Shown here: positions 1-7,605 of the stretch, piece after piece
Position numbering within the stretch: position 1 is the first letter of the stretch
How the letters are laid out: every line of letters begins with the position of its first letter
Source of the DNA: Gammaproteobacteria bacterium LSUCC0112
GTDB lineage: Bacteria > Pseudomonadota > Gammaproteobacteria > Pseudomonadales > Pseudohongiellaceae
Length of the DNA: 64,000 bases
Reading direction: 5' to 3'
Assembly: GCA_004535785.1 (NCBI GenBank)
Contig: SPIB01000001.1
Location: 277,756 to 341,755 of the forward strand
Notes under the pieces: model-generated
Seen by the model: the letters and a program-made list of their open reading frames with translations, nothing else
Told to the model about the DNA's origin: nothing
The model's database searches: none
Program-made: the position numbers and the translations under genes

Positions 1-29
1 CGGAGGTTCGAATCCTCTCACTCCGACCA
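1..29 (+). tRNA. 3' end of a tRNA, probably tRNA-Pro (partial)
   Basis: Only the T arm and the 3' half of the acceptor stem are present. A five-pair T stem (bases 2-6 with 14-18) encloses the loop TTCGAAT, followed by acceptor strand CACTCCG, discriminator A and an encoded CCA at 27-29. The acceptor strand implies a C1-G72 pair with A73, which is typical of bacterial tRNA-Pro. The anticodon lies outside the window, so the amino acid is inferred. Confidence 0.8.
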
Positions 30-1193
30 GTTTATTTTATTGGTTTTTGCACTATTTACATTACGTGCCTGCGCCGCTGTCAGAGCCTGCTTCAACTCCA
101 ACTCACAGGTGATCAGTTGCTTCTCCGCCTCAAGGCGCTGACGTCTGCCCTCGTCGGCGATGCGTAGCGCGTCGTCGATGGTGGCGATGAGTGCGTCGTT
201 GGCCTGCTTCACCGACGCGATGTCGACCACGCCGCGCTCGATCTGGGTGCGTATGGTTGAACTGGAAGTGCGCAGTGCCTCGGCGTTTGACGTCAACAGC
301 TCGTTGGTAAGGTCAGAGGCCTGCTTCAAGGTGGTACCGGCCTCCATCGAGCGCGCGATGGTCACGGCCATGGCCAGTTGCTGGCGCCACAGCGGTATGG
401 TGTTGGCCATGGTCGAGCCGATCTTGCTCACCAGGGCCTTGTCGTTCTCCTGCACCAGGCGGATGGACGGCAAGCTCTGCATAGTCACCTGACGGGTGAG
501 TTTCAGGTCGTGGACGCGGCGTTCCAGATCGTCACGCTTGGCACGCATATCCCGCAGCGACTGGGCCTTGAGCATTTCGCCGCTGCTCTCGGCATCGCGA
601 GCCAGGGCCGGCAGCGTCACTTCATCGAGGCGGCGCAGCGATTCCTCGCCCGCAGCGATATAGACCGCCAGCGTATGGAAGTACGACAGCGTTTTGTCAT
701 AGAGCCGATCGAGCATGCCGATGTCCTTCATCAGCGCACTGGTGTGGTCATCGAGGCGATTGCTGATTTTGTCGATCTGGCCACGCACGTCTTCGTACTG
801 CTGCAGGATGCGCGCGATGGGCCGGGCCTTGCCAAACAGGCGTGCCAGCAGGCCGCGCTTGCGGTTCGGGTCGAGTTCCTCCACCGGAAATCCACGCAAG
901 GTCGTCACCATCTCACTCAGTGCCTGTCCAGCCGGCCCGGTGTCCTTGTTGCGCACGCCCTCCAGCATCTCGTCGGCTACCGTGGTGACTTCGCCCTGCG
1001 CGGCAGTGCCGAAGAACAGGATGGAGTTGCTGTCGTCAAGGTCGATCTCGGCCAGGGCGCGCTCGATTCTCGCAAGCTCGGTTCCGGTGGCGGCGCGGTA
1101 GGCGGTGATGCCGCTATTGGGCAGCGGCAGGCCACCGGTTTCGATGGAGCCGGTTGCAGTGGAGCTGCTTGCATTAGACGTGGCTTCGTTCAT
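18..1193 (-). CDS. telA: TelA-family toxic anion (tellurite) resistance protein
   Basis: A 391-residue soluble, largely helical protein that matches the TelA family (PF05816) in length and in its charged coiled-coil architecture. It has a conserved central block around HTLAVYIAAGEESL and a helical stretch ending in SLRDMRAKRDDLERRV. Members are linked to tellurite and other toxic-anion tolerance and to cell-envelope stress, but the mechanism is unknown. The ATG at 1193 has an AGGAGA site nine bases upstream. The gene lies just downstream of an xpaC-like gene on the same strand (12 bp), the usual telA/xpaC pairing. Its TGA lies at 18-20, so its last codons are read antisense to the tRNA acceptor stem. 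Family assignment is firm; function is not. Confidence 0.88.
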   Translation of the reverse strand: MNEATSNASSSTATGSIETGGLPLPNSGITAYRAATGTELARIERALAEIDLDDSNSILFFGTAAQGEVTTVADEMLEGVRNKDTGPAGQALSEMVTTLRGFPVEELDPNRKRGLLARLFGKARPIARILQQYEDVRGQIDKISNRLDDHTSALMKDIGMLDRLYDKTLSYFHTLAVYIAAGEESLRRLDEVTLPALARDAESSGEMLKAQSLRDMRAKRDDLERRVHDLKLTRQVTMQSLPSIRLVQENDKALVSKIGSTMANTIPLWRQQLAMAVTIARSMEAGTTLKQASDLTNELLTSNAEALRTSSSTIRTQIERGVVDIASVKQANDALIATIDDALRIADEGRRQRLEAEKQLITCELELKQALTAAQARNVNSAKTNKINWSE

Positions 1194-1205
1194 GTGATGA
1201 TCTCC

Positions 1206-2039
1206 TCAGTTGATGCCTTCGCGCTTGAGCCGCGCATTCAGAACCTCGATCTCGACGTCCAGCGTCAGCATGTCGTTTTCCAGCAGCTTCTGGTGCTGCG
1301 CCTCAAATGTCTGTTCCATGTCGATCAGCAGTTGCCGGAAGTTGCGCTCGAGCGGGCGGTTGCGGATCTGGCGGTGGGTGCGCGCGTACTCCACCGTCAC
1401 CTTCTCGGCGCTGTCGAGATACAGGTGCAGGAAGCGCCGCGCCCGGGCGGCGTCGCGCGGATCCCGCTCGATTTCCGCGAGGATCTGCTTGCCAATGCCG
1501 ATGATACGTTTCAAGCGCTCAACAAACTCCGGCACAGCAATGGACCGCGCGGCAGCCTCGATGCCCTGCAGCCGCCCGTAGGCCTGCTTGAGCTGGGCGA
1601 TGACCGCGTCGCGGTCTACGCCGGCCACCTCCGGCAGGTCGATGCGCTTGCGCTTGGGGTCGCGGCCATAGAAGCAGAAGTAGCCCACGCCCGCCAGCAC
1701 GGCGAAAGCACCGATGCTGGCTGGACCGTGTCCGCCGGCAGCAGCGGCAAGGCCGGCGCCGAGCGCGGTGAGTATCCCGCTAACAGTCTTCAGCGGCACC
1801 GCAGGCGGATCGAGTCGTTGGCCAAGAAAGTAGCGCGCCTGGGCGACCAAACCGCGCCAGGTGAGCACGCCGGCGCCAAAAAATGCGCAGATGGCGCCGC
1901 TGATGGCGGCGAGCCGACCGACGTCCCCGCCGATGAGCGCCACAAAGAAGGCGCCCAATAGCGGCATCGGCAGCAGGAACAGCGCCGCCGACTTCAACAC
2001 CGGCACCCAGGCCCGGCCCTGGCGCAGCAATTCGTCCAT
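1206..2039 (-). CDS. xpaC: XpaC-like membrane protein (5-bromo-4-chloroindolyl phosphate hydrolysis family)
   Basis: A 277-residue protein with two or more hydrophobic segments in its first half (LFLLPMPLLGAFFVALIGG; then ILTALGAGLAAAAGG and FAVLAGVGYFCFY) and a charged helical C-terminal half. This is the plan of the XpaC family (PF10112), which sits next to telA in many bacteria. The open frame runs on upstream to 2219, but the first 60 codons are low-complexity and coincide with a better small gene in another frame. The ATG at 2039 has AGAGGA twelve bases upstream and is preferred. It probably works with TelA at the membrane. The historical phosphatase label reflects an indirect phenotype. 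Confidence 0.8.
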   Translation of the reverse strand: MDELLRQGRAWVPVLKSAALFLLPMPLLGAFFVALIGGDVGRLAAISGAICAFFGAGVLTWRGLVAQARYFLGQRLDPPAVPLKTVSGILTALGAGLAAAAGGHGPASIGAFAVLAGVGYFCFYGRDPKRKRIDLPEVAGVDRDAVIAQLKQAYGRLQGIEAAARSIAVPEFVERLKRIIGIGKQILAEIERDPRDAARARRFLHLYLDSAEKVTVEYARTHRQIRNRPLERNFRQLLIDMEQTFEAQHQKLLENDMLTLDVEIEVLNARLKREGIN

Positions 2040-2047
2040 GGCTTGAA

Positions 2048-2173
2048 TCAGTCCTCTGTGAATTCCAGCACCGACGGCAGCGAGGCCCCATAAAACATCG
2101 CCTGGCAGCTCGGCACGGTGATGGTGGCTATCAGCAGCAGCAGTCCCAGAAAGCGGAGCGGAAGTCGGGCCAT
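2048..2173 (-). CDS. Small hydrophobic leader-like protein (41 aa) upstream of xpaC
   Basis: A 41-codon frame starts at ATG 2173 with AGAGG six bases upstream and ends with TGA at 2048-2050, eight bases before the xpaC start. The product begins MARLPLRFLGLLLLIATITV, a basic N-terminus plus hydrophobic core, then PSCQAMFYG, so it looks like a signal peptide or small lipoprotein. The cysteine context is not a textbook lipobox. Good ribosome-binding spacing and tight coupling to xpaC make translation plausible. No family is recognised. The alternative is that it only serves to couple translation into xpaC. Confidence 0.5.
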   Translation of the reverse strand: MARLPLRFLGLLLLIATITVPSCQAMFYGASLPSVLEFTED

Positions 2174-2266
2174 AAGTGCCTCTGATGATGTGTATAGGGA
2201 AACCAAAAGGTATCTGCAAACCAGAACCTTGTCCAGATGCGACAGGTGCGAACTTATACCGCGCCC

Positions 2267-2692
2267 TTATACCGCACCGGCCCGCACTGCCTGCGCATAG
2301 TCGGAATCGATAATGGTCTTACCGATCGGCGCCAGCGCCAGCTTCGCCAGTTTCAGATGCTGGATGCCAAACGGAATGCCAATAATCAGAATAAAACACA
2401 CAATGGCCATCAACAGATGCCCAATCGCCAGCCAGAGTCCGGCGAACAGAAACCAGATGACATTACCCAGCACACCCAACACCCCGGTGCCGACATTGTA
2501 CTGCTCCAGTTCGGCCCGCGAGATGGCTTCCTTGCCGAACGGAAAAAACGAAAACTCCCCGATAACAAAACATGCCCGCCCCCAGGGAATACCGATGATG
2601 GTCACGAACGCAATCAGGCCGACCAGCCACCAGAACAGGCCCATGATAAGACCCCCGCAGAGTAACCAGATGATATTGCCGAGTGTGCGCAT
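2267..2692 (-). CDS. yccF: YccF-family inner membrane protein (DUF307)
   Basis: A 141-residue integral membrane protein made of two similar halves. Each begins with a glycine-asparagine-isoleucine-tryptophan pattern (LGNIIWLLCGG at the start, LGNVIWFLFAG at about 74) and ends near IIGIPWGRA and IIGIPFGIQ. This duplicated pattern is the signature of the YccF/DUF307 family (PF03733). The C-terminus LKLAKLALAPIGKTI also fits. ATG 2692 has AGGAGA six bases upstream. The family's function is unknown. It appears to be a single gene between xpaC and the acyltransferase. Confidence 0.92.
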   Translation of the reverse strand: MRTLGNIIWLLCGGLIMGLFWWLVGLIAFVTIIGIPWGRACFVIGEFSFFPFGKEAISRAELEQYNVGTGVLGVLGNVIWFLFAGLWLAIGHLLMAIVCFILIIGIPFGIQHLKLAKLALAPIGKTIIDSDYAQAVRAGAV

Positions 2693-2887
2693 GTGTTCTC
2701 CTGAAAATCCTGATGTGTCTAATGTTGGTTTGTCCTTGTTTTAAGGATCAGCAAAAACCATACCACCAAGTAATCATCTGTTTTTAAAGCTATTTTTTTG
2801 GAGCAACCACATCAGCTATGGCGAAATCTCACAACTTTTAGTGCGATTACCAAAAACTCAGCGCGTCTCTTTATCAACCCCCGGCTC

Positions 2888-3778
2888 TTAACCCTGGCCC
2901 AGCAGACGATCAATGGTCTTGTCCTTGACCAACCAACGTTCATTGACCCAGGCTTGCATACGCGCACGGTGCGCCTCATCGTTCTGGTAGTCGCCACCGC
3001 GCAGCTCGGCCGGTATCGGCAGGATCTGGATATCAACGACGACACGCCTGATGCGGTTGGCAAACAGATCGCCGATTTCACCCACCCCGTCGGGATAGGC
3101 AATGGTGACATCTACCAGCGTATCCAGCGACTCACTCATCGCATCCAGCACCAGCGCGGTCCCGCCGGCTTTGGGTTTAAGCAAGTGCCGAAACGGCGAT
3201 TGTTGTTGGGCATGTTTGCCGGCGCGAAAACGCGTGCCCTCGGCAAAATTGACGATGGACACCGGTATGCGACGGAATTTTTCACAGGCCTCTCGTGTTG
3301 CCGCAACGTCCTTGCCGGCCAGCTCGGGGCGCTTTTCAATTTGCTGACGCGAATAACGTTTCATGAACGGAAAGTCCAACGCCCACCACGCCAGCCCCAA
3401 CACCGGCACCCAGATCAACTGGCTTTTGAGAAAAAAGCGCAAAAAAGGAAGGCGCCGGTTAAACAGCTTCTGCAGCACCGGAATATCCACCCAGGACTGG
3501 TGATTGCAGAGCAGCAGAAAATGCCCCTCGGGCATGGGCTCGGGCAGACCAGTCACCACAATCTCTGTGTCGGTCAGGTGATCGAACATCCAGCTATTCA
3601 CGTCAATCCAGCTCGCGGCAATCGCCATCAGCACCCGGTCACACACAGCCTGTGCAGGTCTCACACGAATGACGGCTTTGATCAGCGCCACCAGCAACAA
3701 CGGCGTGACATGAAAAATCGAGTTGAGACTCAGCAGAATTGTGGCGATCACAACGCGCAGGCTGCGCAGCAATGTCAT
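2888..3778 (-). CDS. 1-acyl-sn-glycerol-3-phosphate acyltransferase family protein (YihG-like)
   Basis: A 296-residue membrane-bound acyltransferase with an N-terminal hydrophobic anchor, the catalytic NHQSWVD box (HX4D, about residues 92-98) and a second motif FAEGTRF around 178. Length, the LKPKAGGTALVLDAM stretch and the C-terminal extension match the E. coli YihG/YihG-like subgroup of lysophosphatidate acyltransferases. It should transfer acyl chains to lysophospholipid at the inner leaflet. It is probably accessory to the main PlsC, whose gene is not in this window. It stands alone on the minus strand. Confidence 0.88.
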   Translation of the reverse strand: MTLLRSLRVVIATILLSLNSIFHVTPLLLVALIKAVIRVRPAQAVCDRVLMAIAASWIDVNSWMFDHLTDTEIVVTGLPEPMPEGHFLLLCNHQSWVDIPVLQKLFNRRLPFLRFFLKSQLIWVPVLGLAWWALDFPFMKRYSRQQIEKRPELAGKDVAATREACEKFRRIPVSIVNFAEGTRFRAGKHAQQQSPFRHLLKPKAGGTALVLDAMSESLDTLVDVTIAYPDGVGEIGDLFANRIRRVVVDIQILPIPAELRGGDYQNDEAHRARMQAWVNERWLVKDKTIDRLLGQG

Positions 3779-3907
3779 AAGGAACGTCCTGTCGATAAAG
3801 AGCAGGAACGGTAGCTGCCAAGCGGGGCATTGTCCAGTTCTGCGCAGCTTTGCCTCTCGCTAGCATGACAAGTGTCACCGTGCGCCAGTATTCTTGCGGT
3901 GAAAACA

Positions 3908-4009
3908 ATGACTCAAACCCTGGCATCCACAGGCTGCGGCGGCTGTACCGATGTGGTGCAACAGTTGCTGGATTCCTTGCCCAAGCTAGCGGACGTTTTG
4001 GCGGAGTAA
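3908..4009 (+). CDS. Possible 33-residue CGGC-containing microprotein
   Basis: ATG 3908 opens a 33-codon frame ending TAA at 4007-4009. The product starts MTQTLASTGCGGCTDVVQQL and continues as an amphipathic helix. A closely spaced Cys-Gly-Gly-Cys could bind metal or form a disulfide. The upstream sequence GCGGTGAAAACA gives only a weak ribosome-binding site. No family is recognised and the frame could be chance. It is listed because codon use is regular and the gap is otherwise unexplained. Confidence 0.25.
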   Translation: MTQTLASTGCGGCTDVVQQLLDSLPKLADVLAE

Positions 4010-4110
4010 TGGTGCATCAGCGATCATCACGCATTGTTTGAGTGCATATTGTGCGTGCACAAAATTCCCAGAGACAGAGGAAGCCAAGTATTTCGTACCC
4101 TACAGGCCTG

Positions 4111-4126
4111 TGGCACACGTCTTGCT
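4111..4126 (+). promoter_or_regulatory. RpoN (sigma-54) type -24/-12 promoter
   Basis: TGGCACACGTCTTGCT has GG and GC separated by exactly ten bases and matches the sigma-54 consensus TGGCAC-N5-TTGCW. The lipoprotein ATG is 40 bases downstream of the element, so a transcript would have a short leader containing AGGGGA. No enhancer site was identified with confidence. The 20-base core is nearly repeated at 15661-15680. Confidence 0.55.
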
Positions 4127-4166
4127 CACGTCGTAACTAACCATCAAATAATTAGGGGAATTTTTT

Positions 4167-5270
4167 ATGTACAGGTCATTAAAAAAACGAGCTGCATTTT
4201 CTACACTGTGTTTGTTGGGTCTGGCCGCTTGTTCCAATGATGCGGAGGTGACCACCGAGATGGCGACAGAACCTGAAAAAACAGAACTGGCCGCAAACCT
4301 TGAAAAGGCGGAAGGAATGATCGATGCGTTCTATTCGTTTGATGCGAGCAGGTTGCAATCATTTCTCACCGAGGCGGGTGATTCCGCTGCGGGTATCCTT
4401 GGCTACCAGAGCTCGGCTGAAGGGCTCAATTACAAGGTACTGGTTCGTCCGCCGTGTGCTCCTGAAGAAGGCGGCGTGATCGCCTGCCCCGTCACCGTGC
4501 AGGATGACCTGGTGCAGGCGCTTGAGACAGGGTTCGATGTAACGGATACCTTTCATCTGACATTTGAAGATGGCGTTCTTGTTAATGTTGATACCAGCTC
4601 CAATGATCAACCCATTTACCGCGATGCCGGCGTGTGGGTTCGGGAAACGATGCCTGAGGTGATGGAGGGGCCCTGCAAGCGTACCAATGGTGTGCGTGAT
4701 ACACCCAGGGACTGTTCCCGGGCCATGACTGACGCGTACAGACAGTACAAACAGTTCCTGGATGCGATGAAGGCTCGAGCAGCTCTTGATGACGCGTTTG
4801 TTCCAGATGAGTTCGAGCCTTCGGAGGATGTCGGGGGCTGGGGCTTCAAGCTGGTCCCCCTGGGCCCAGAGCTGGTGGATCTCGACTACGCCGCTTACAT
4901 GTCATCGATTGATCATCTGCAAAAGACGTTTTCCCGCACGGGCAGCTGGCCTCGTGAAGGCATCACTGCTGAAGAGGCTATGCAGGACATGTTGAATGAG
5001 CAAGGCCGTTTCGAACGACGTGAATCATTCGCCTACGGTGTACTCACAGAGGATGGTGAGCGAGAAATGGGCAGTGTCTATGTCAGACCCAGCAGCAAAC
5101 CGGGATATGACGCCGAGGTGACAATGTGGGTCACGCAGGCCGATTTTGATGCAGGATTTGATGCGATACTTTTCGAATGGACACGGATGTGGATAGAGCA
5201 AAGCTGGCCATTTTCGAATGTGGCCTATCCGGGAAGAACTATCGACTGGGCCACCTGGGACGCGCTCTGA
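4167..5270 (+). CDS. Lipoprotein with duplicated-family N-domain and GNAT-like C-domain
   Basis: A 367-residue protein whose signal peptide ends in the lipobox LAAC (Cys22), so it should be a membrane-anchored periplasmic lipoprotein. Residues about 45-190 are clearly homologous to the 201-residue protein at 18946-19551: shared FIDAFYSF near the start, then TGFDVTDTFHLTFEDGVL, SSNDQ-IYR and MPEV-EGPCK. This half may have an NTF2/SnoaL-like fold. Residues about 225-367, with GSVYVRPSSKPGYDAEVTMW and WIEQSWPF, resemble N-acetyltransferase (GNAT) folds seen in exported proteins. The two-domain combination is unfamiliar. An RpoN-type promoter lies directly upstream. Function unknown; an envelope or small-molecule modifying role is only a guess. 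Confidence 0.7.
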   Translation: MYRSLKKRAAFSTLCLLGLAACSNDAEVTTEMATEPEKTELAANLEKAEGMIDAFYSFDASRLQSFLTEAGDSAAGILGYQSSAEGLNYKVLVRPPCAPEEGGVIACPVTVQDDLVQALETGFDVTDTFHLTFEDGVLVNVDTSSNDQPIYRDAGVWVRETMPEVMEGPCKRTNGVRDTPRDCSRAMTDAYRQYKQFLDAMKARAALDDAFVPDEFEPSEDVGGWGFKLVPLGPELVDLDYAAYMSSIDHLQKTFSRTGSWPREGITAEEAMQDMLNEQGRFERRESFAYGVLTEDGEREMGSVYVRPSSKPGYDAEVTMWVTQADFDAGFDAILFEWTRMWIEQSWPFSNVAYPGRTIDWATWDAL

Positions 5271-5275
5271 TTTTT

Positions 5276-5690
5276 TTATCTTCTATCCACTGGCCAGATG
5301 ATGAAACTGCCAAGGTCGGTTCTTTCGGGAACCTCCAGCGACATGAGAGTTTCATGCAACTTGAGGATATCAGAAGGTGCCAGAGGTAAAGGGCGCTCAT
5401 CTGGCTGGTAGGTAGTACCCATTGGATAGTCGACGTTTGCCTCTGCGGTCATTTCAATATGGGTTCCCAAGACGTGAGACACCGGCTTTTCACGTATCCA
5501 TGTGTTCAGCCTTGCGATGCTGGCACCACCGTCTTCAGTGGCACCCGTATCGATCAGCAGCGACCTTTCAGCGCCGCTTCGCAGTCCTGCGCCCCGTGGA
5601 CCCACTGGACATCAGTGAGATCGGTGGCGGCTTGGGCATACCCCCCCCTGAGCAAAAAGAAGCAAAGCGGTCAGTGAAGAAAATCTGACT
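5276..5690 (-). pseudogene. Decayed metallo-beta-lactamase-fold hydrolase
   Basis: Three pieces in different frames add up to parts of an exported MBL-fold hydrolase. A hydrophobic leader (about 5688-5650) is interrupted by an eight-C run at 5641-5648 (G8 on the coding strand). Next comes the mature N-terminus with TDLTDVQWVHGAQDCEAALKG (two parts: TDLTDVQWVHG and AQDCEAALKG), then a jump to SLLIDTGATEDGG and the C-terminal block ARLNTWIREKPVSHVLGTHIEM ending TYQPDERPLPL (read as two adjacent segments). The histidine-rich metal-binding centre between LLIDTG and the C-terminal part is missing, so the product cannot be active. Stop TAA at 5276-5278. It faces the lipoprotein tail to tail. Confidence 0.6.
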
Positions 5691-5782
5691 GCGTCTAATG
5701 ACCAACATATTTTCCTGACAGTTTGAGTCATTGATAGCGCCTTTTTCACAAATTAACTCGAAACCTGAAGATCACACCTTTT

Positions 5783-7585
5783 TTATTTCTGGTTGGAGCG
5801 GAACGCCAGATAGGCTCTCCACCCGCCAAAATGTGATATGTCTTCAGCACCAGCAATGCCACCTTCTTCACAAATAAAACCCGGAAGACTTTCGCCTGTT
5901 TCCAGCGCTACCTTGCCGATGCCAAGCGGTGAAGGAATACCCGCTACAAAACTGCCAAACTCTGCCATTGGCAATTGCCAGACTTCCACTTCAATGGCTG
6001 AGCCAGCTTCTTTTTGAACAAGCGCGGGGCGCTTTCCGTCCGGCAGTGCGAACAAGGCATAGGCCTGGGTTGTACGGGTTTTCATTTTCAGTGTGGCGCC
6101 GCGATCCTGTAATTGCCAATTGAGCGGCTGTCCCTGTAAATGGGCACCACACACAACCACTGCAACTGACTCCGCAGGCGCAACACGGGCGGGTTTTACC
6201 GATTGCGGCGGCAATGTGTGTGGCGTGGCGCCTAATGGCAGATTGAGTTGCCTCTGTAATGCGCCGGCATAACTCAATAAGCGAATATCAGTAAAGGCTC
6301 GACCAAACAGCGTCACTCCCCAACTGACTTGTGAACTCAATCGTCCAACCGGGATGGCAGTGGCCGCGTAGTCGAGCAGATTCATAAAATTCGTGTAGGT
6401 GCCAAGCCTGGAGTTTAATGCAACGGGTTGTTGTGTTATCTCAGACCTGAGATAACACGTGGGGGTTGTTGGCGTCACAACAAAGTCAACGTTATCCAGT
6501 TCGCGATCGCAGATGCGTTTTAAAGCTTGCAGTTTATACTGCGCATCAAACACATCGGTTACCCCGAATTTTTTTGTTGTCGCCAGAATGTCCTGTATGA
6601 CCGGCAACATGGCACTGGGGCTAACAGCTTGTGTTGCCCATGCACGCTCTGCAACCCAGGGACCTTCATAGAGCAGACGCGCTGTCTTCATGAAAGGCTC
6701 AAAATCAATCGTAACGGATTGGCCTCCCAGCGCCTCAAGCTGCTGGCAAGCCAACTGAAACAATTCTTCTGCCCGCTCATCATCAAACTCAAGTTGATCA
6801 GGAATTCCGAAGCGAAAGGCTGCCGGTGCTTTATCACTCCAGTAGGGTTGCGTATTAAACGCGATGTTTTTTCGTGAGTAGGGATCGTTGTCATCGGCGA
6901 GCATTGCGACGTCCAAAACCCGCACGGCGTCTTCTGTGGTTAGCGCAAAAATGGACACACAGTCTAAAGACTTACAGGCAGGCACCACGCCGCTGGTACT
7001 CAGCAAGCCTTTAGTCGGTTTGTGACCAATCAAATTGTTAAAAGCAGCAGGTACTCGCCCTGACCCGGCAGTATCCGTACCCAGTGCAAAAGAGACTTGA
7101 CCTAAGGCTGTTGCAATGGCGGAACCGGCACTGCTGCCGCCACTGATATAGTCCGGGTTAAAGACGTTCTTGCCTTCACCAAAAGGAGAACGAGTGCCCA
7201 CAAGGCCGGTAGCAAATTGATCAAGATTGGTTTTGCCCAGTGGTATGGCACCGGCGTCAATAAGCAGCTCAACAACCGTTGCGGATCGTCCGGGTGTGTA
7301 AGTAAAAGCTTCGCAGCCAGCACTGGTTGGTACATTTTTGAGATCGATATTATCCTTGATCGCAAAAGGGATGCCCCAAAGCGGAGACTCATCAAAAGGC
7401 TTGAGCTTGAGTGCATCCAAGTAAACCTGGAGCTCCTGCTCACTTAACAAGTAGATCCATGCATTAAACTGACTTTGGGCCAGCGCCTGGGTGCGAAGCT
7501 TGGCAATCAAGGATTCGGGCGTTTCTCGTCCATTGGCATAAGCGTCGTGCACGTCTGCTATGCGCAAATTTACTATGTCAGTCAT
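5783..7585 (-). CDS. atzF: Allophanate hydrolase
   Basis: A 600-residue amidase-signature enzyme that hydrolyses allophanate to two ammonia and two CO2. It has the Ser-cisSer-Lys triad motifs: AIKDNIDL (Lys), SGGSSAGSAIAT and GTDTAGSGRVPAAF. A C-terminal domain of about 150 residues follows the amidase fold, as in AtzF/DUR1 allophanate hydrolases and unlike shorter generic amidases. The ATG at 7585 is chosen over the upstream 7609 because AGAGG lies eight bases before it and it avoids overlap with the upstream gene. It is the last gene of the nitrogen operon, 20 bases after the carboxylase stop. Confidence 0.93.
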   Translation of the reverse strand: MTDIVNLRIADVHDAYANGRETPESLIAKLRTQALAQSQFNAWIYLLSEQELQVYLDALKLKPFDESPLWGIPFAIKDNIDLKNVPTSAGCEAFTYTPGRSATVVELLIDAGAIPLGKTNLDQFATGLVGTRSPFGEGKNVFNPDYISGGSSAGSAIATALGQVSFALGTDTAGSGRVPAAFNNLIGHKPTKGLLSTSGVVPACKSLDCVSIFALTTEDAVRVLDVAMLADDNDPYSRKNIAFNTQPYWSDKAPAAFRFGIPDQLEFDDERAEELFQLACQQLEALGGQSVTIDFEPFMKTARLLYEGPWVAERAWATQAVSPSAMLPVIQDILATTKKFGVTDVFDAQYKLQALKRICDRELDNVDFVVTPTTPTCYLRSEITQQPVALNSRLGTYTNFMNLLDYAATAIPVGRLSSQVSWGVTLFGRAFTDIRLLSYAGALQRQLNLPLGATPHTLPPQSVKPARVAPAESVAVVVCGAHLQGQPLNWQLQDRGATLKMKTRTTQAYALFALPDGKRPALVQKEAGSAIEVEVWQLPMAEFGSFVAGIPSPLGIGKVALETGESLPGFICEEGGIAGAEDISHFGGWRAYLAFRSNQK

Positions 7586-7605
7586 CGTTAGCCTCTTTCT
7601 GTTGT

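Larger units (their letters stand above)
3779..4166. other. Intergenic region between acyltransferase and lipoprotein genes
   Basis: This 388-base stretch separates two divergent genes. It holds a short inverted repeat TGACA-AG-TGTCA near 3866-3877, a possible 33-codon frame (3908-4009) and an RpoN-like promoter at 4111-4126. Nothing else is recognisable. Confidence 0.5.

Noticed and set aside
378-1961. Long plus-strand open frame across telA and xpaC
   Set aside because: It is the antisense of two well-supported minus-strand genes, has a composition typical of shadow frames and matches no family.
2798-3814. Plus-strand open frame of 338 codons across the acyltransferase gene
   Set aside because: It mirrors the YihG-like acyltransferase, which has clear catalytic motifs; the shadow frame is rich in Gln, His and Arg and matches nothing.
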